A DNA stretch of 22,392 bases from an uncultured Oscillospiraceae bacterium (GTDB lineage: Bacteria > Bacillota > Clostridia > Oscillospirales > Oscillospiraceae). The position numbers and the translations under genes were made by a program. The stretch covers positions 1 to 22,392 of the forward strand of contig CAJUEU010000029.1 of the NCBI GenBank assembly GCA_910585735.1, read 5' to 3'. Below the pieces are notes generated by a model. It was not told the DNA's origin and did not search any database. It saw only the letters and a program-made list of their open reading frames with translations. Shown in pieces: positions 21,285 to 22,392 of this stretch (positions are counted from its first letter, which is position 1; the number at the start of each line of letters is the position of its first letter).

Positions 21285-21905
21285 TCACTCCATCTGCTCG
21301 AAATCCTCCGCCGGATGCTTGCAGATGGGGCAGATGAAGTCTTCGGGCAGGGTGTCCCCCTCGTAGACATAGCCGCAGACCTTGCACACCCAGCGCTTTT
21401 TCTCGCTCTTCACCGGGGCCGCCGGGGGCTTGGGCTTGATGTGAGCCTGGTAGTAGGCGTAGGTGGCGCTGGGGACGCTGGAGACCACGTCTCCGTCCAC
21501 CACATCGGCCAGGAACAGGGTGTGGGTCCCCAGGTCGGTGGTAGAGACCACCCAGCCGCTGAGCCAGGCGTTGACCCCCACGGTGGGCCGCAGGACCTCG
21601 TTCTCCCCCCGGACTACCCCGTCCAGACCGGCGAACTTGTCCGCCTCCCGCCCCGACTGGAAGCCAAAGCGCTGGAAGAGGGAAAAGTCCGCCTCCTCCG
21701 AAATGACCGAGAGGGTAACCCGTCTGCTCTTCATCAGCAGGTCGTGGGTATAGTTGCCCTTGTTCACCGTAAAGATGATACGGTTGGGGGTGGTGGTCAC
21801 CTGCATCCCCGTGTTGATGATACAGCCGTTGTCCTTCTCCCCCTCCCGGGTGGTAAGCACAAAGAGTCCGTAACTCAGGGAGTACATGGCTTTTGTATTC
21901 TTCAT
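21285..21905 (-). CDS. High-molecular-weight rubredoxin (flavin reductase-rubredoxin fusion)
   Basis: This is a 206-residue fusion. Residues about 1-155 are a flavin-reductase-like FMN-binding domain (MYSLSYGLFVLTT, NGCIINTGMQVTTTPNRI, SVISEEADFSLFQRFGFQSGR). After a proline-rich linker (156-170), residues 171-206 form a rubredoxin with Cys174, Cys177, Cys192 and Cys195 (CKVCGYVYEG... CPICK). In Moorella-type anaerobes this protein (Hrb) passes electrons from NAD(P)H to a flavodiiron protein that reduces nitric oxide or oxygen; rubredoxin can also feed superoxide reductases. No flavodiiron gene is in the window. An AAAAGGAGGAG site precedes the ATG at 21905. It has its own promoter and heads a two-gene operon. 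Confidence 0.9.
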   Translation of the reverse strand: MKNTKAMYSLSYGLFVLTTREGEKDNGCIINTGMQVTTTPNRIIFTVNKGNYTHDLLMKSRRVTLSVISEEADFSLFQRFGFQSGREADKFAGLDGVVRGENEVLRPTVGVNAWLSGWVVSTTDLGTHTLFLADVVDGDVVSSVPSATYAYYQAHIKPKPPAAPVKSEKKRWVCKVCGYVYEGDTLPEDFICPICKHPAEDFEQME

Positions 21906-21942
21906 AGAAGCTCCTCCTTTTCCGTGTTGCCCTTCTATTATG

Positions 21943-21971
21943 AGCATACCACACTTATTCTCCCTTGTCCA
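21943..21971 (-). promoter_or_regulatory. Promoter of the rubredoxin-fusion operon
   Basis: Read leftward: TGGACA (21971-21966), 17 nt, TATGCT (21948-21943). The start codon is about 30 nt beyond the predicted start. Confidence 0.6.
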
Positions 21972-21979
21972 CACAAAAT

Positions 21980-21994
21980 CAGGAATTATTCCTG
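21980..21994. promoter_or_regulatory. 15-bp palindrome just upstream of the -35 box
   Basis: CAGGAAT-T-ATTCCTG, perfect over 7-bp arms, centred about 16 bp upstream of the -35 hexamer of the rubredoxin-fusion gene. The position suits an activator or repressor responding to oxidative or nitrosative stress (inference). Confidence 0.45.
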
Positions 21995-22015
21995 TTTATT
22001 TTTGTTCCCTGTAGA

Positions 22016-22050
22016 AAGCCCCCGCCGGAAACCTGTCCCGGCGGGGGCTT
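22016..22050 (-). terminator. Terminator of thrS
   Basis: AAGCCCCCGCCGG (22016-22028) pairs with CCGGCGGGGGCTT (22038-22050), followed by TTCTAC when read leftward. It starts 11 nt past the thrS stop codon. Confidence 0.85.
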
Positions 22051-22061
22051 GAGCAGCATTT

Positions 22062-22392
22062 TCACTTGATTTCCTTGGTATCCACTTCGTTTTTCAGAAG
22101 GGCGGCAAACTGCTCCAGGGACATAGCCCCCAGGTCCTCGCCCGAGCGGTGCCGGACCGAGACCGTGCCGTTCTCCATGTCCCGGTCGCCGACGACCAGC
22201 ATATAGGGGATCTTCTCCAGGGTGGCCTCCCGGATCTTCTTGCCTACCTTCTCGTTGCGGCCGTCCACCTCACAGCGGAAGCCCTGCTCGTCCAGCCTGG
22301 CCGAGATCTCCTTGGCGTACTCGGCGGCCCGGTCGGTGATGGGCAGGAGCTTCACCTGCACCGGGGCCAGCCACGCCGGGAAGGCCCCGGCA
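22062..22392 (-). CDS. thrS: Threonyl-tRNA synthetase, C-terminal part (cut by window edge)
   Basis: About 110 residues are visible, running off the right edge. They form the class II anticodon-binding domain of threonyl-tRNA synthetase: PAWLAPVQVKLLPITDRAAEYA, LDEQGFRCEVDGRNEKVGKKIREA, IPYMLVVGDRDMENGTVSVR, and an end typical of ThrRS (LEQFAALLKNEV). The enzyme charges tRNA-Thr; this domain reads the anticodon. A strong terminator follows. Regulation, often a T-box in Firmicutes, would lie beyond the window. Confidence 0.93.
   Translation of the reverse strand, partial: AGAFPAWLAPVQVKLLPITDRAAEYAKEISARLDEQGFRCEVDGRNEKVGKKIREATLEKIPYMLVVGDRDMENGTVSVRHRSGEDLGAMSLEQFAALLKNEVDTKEIK

Noticed and set aside
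20938..21954. 338-residue version of the small unknown protein
   Set aside because: The upstream part overlaps the rubredoxin-fusion gene in another frame; a strong ribosome site supports the start at 21252.

Overview
The window comes from a spore-forming, anaerobic Firmicute of high G+C content, most likely an Oscillospiraceae gut bacterium of the Flavonifractor/Lawsonibacter kind. The pointers are an alpha/beta-type small acid-soluble spore protein, a rubredoxin-fused flavin reductase, a desulfoferrodoxin-type iron domain, S-layer homology repeats and strong AGGAGG-type ribosome sites. The family-level placement is inference; no rRNA or tRNA gene is present.

Layout. (1) Positions 1-3700 are an AT-richer accessory stretch. 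They hold the start of a leftward gene at the edge, a coupled leftward pair (HTH protein plus HipA-like kinase) under one strong promoter, and the 5'-damaged remnant of an S-layer-type surface protein. (2) 3800-6572 hold a spore protein gene and two rightward cell-surface sugar genes: UDP-galactopyranose mutase and a family 2 glycosyltransferase. (3) 6632-10420 run leftward: an MFS exporter behind a leader with a short ORF, thyA, folA, and a regulator that fuses an XRE HTH to a complete desulfoferrodoxin-like domain. (4) 10468-11653 form a low-G+C leftward unit of a secreted protein and a 50-residue two-helix membrane protein. (5) 11857-14707 hold an M28 peptidase and a CNNM/CorC-type membrane protein; the latter has a long leader with a terminator-like hairpin. 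(6) 15172-18461 hold divergent ftsH (leftward) and rlmB (rightward). (7) 18588-20885 encode a membrane protein that looks like a P1B-type ATPase stripped of its catalytic motifs. (8) 20938-22392 run leftward: the 3' end of thrS, high-molecular-weight rubredoxin, and a small unknown protein.

How the genes relate. thyA and folA serve thymidylate and folate metabolism together. Glf and the glycosyltransferase probably make a galactofuranose-containing surface glycan. The rubredoxin fusion and the HTH-desulfoferrodoxin protein both point to oxygen or nitric oxide stress handling in an anaerobe, though they are 14 kb apart. The most interesting leads are the HTH/HipS-like plus HipA-core kinase pair, the P-type ATPase pseudoenzyme, the secreted protein with its tiny membrane partner, the HTH-desulfoferrodoxin fusion, and a dispersed two-hairpin intergenic element whose two copies differ by compensatory stem changes.

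All calls come from reading the sequence and translations. No database search was run, and family assignments rest on remembered motifs.
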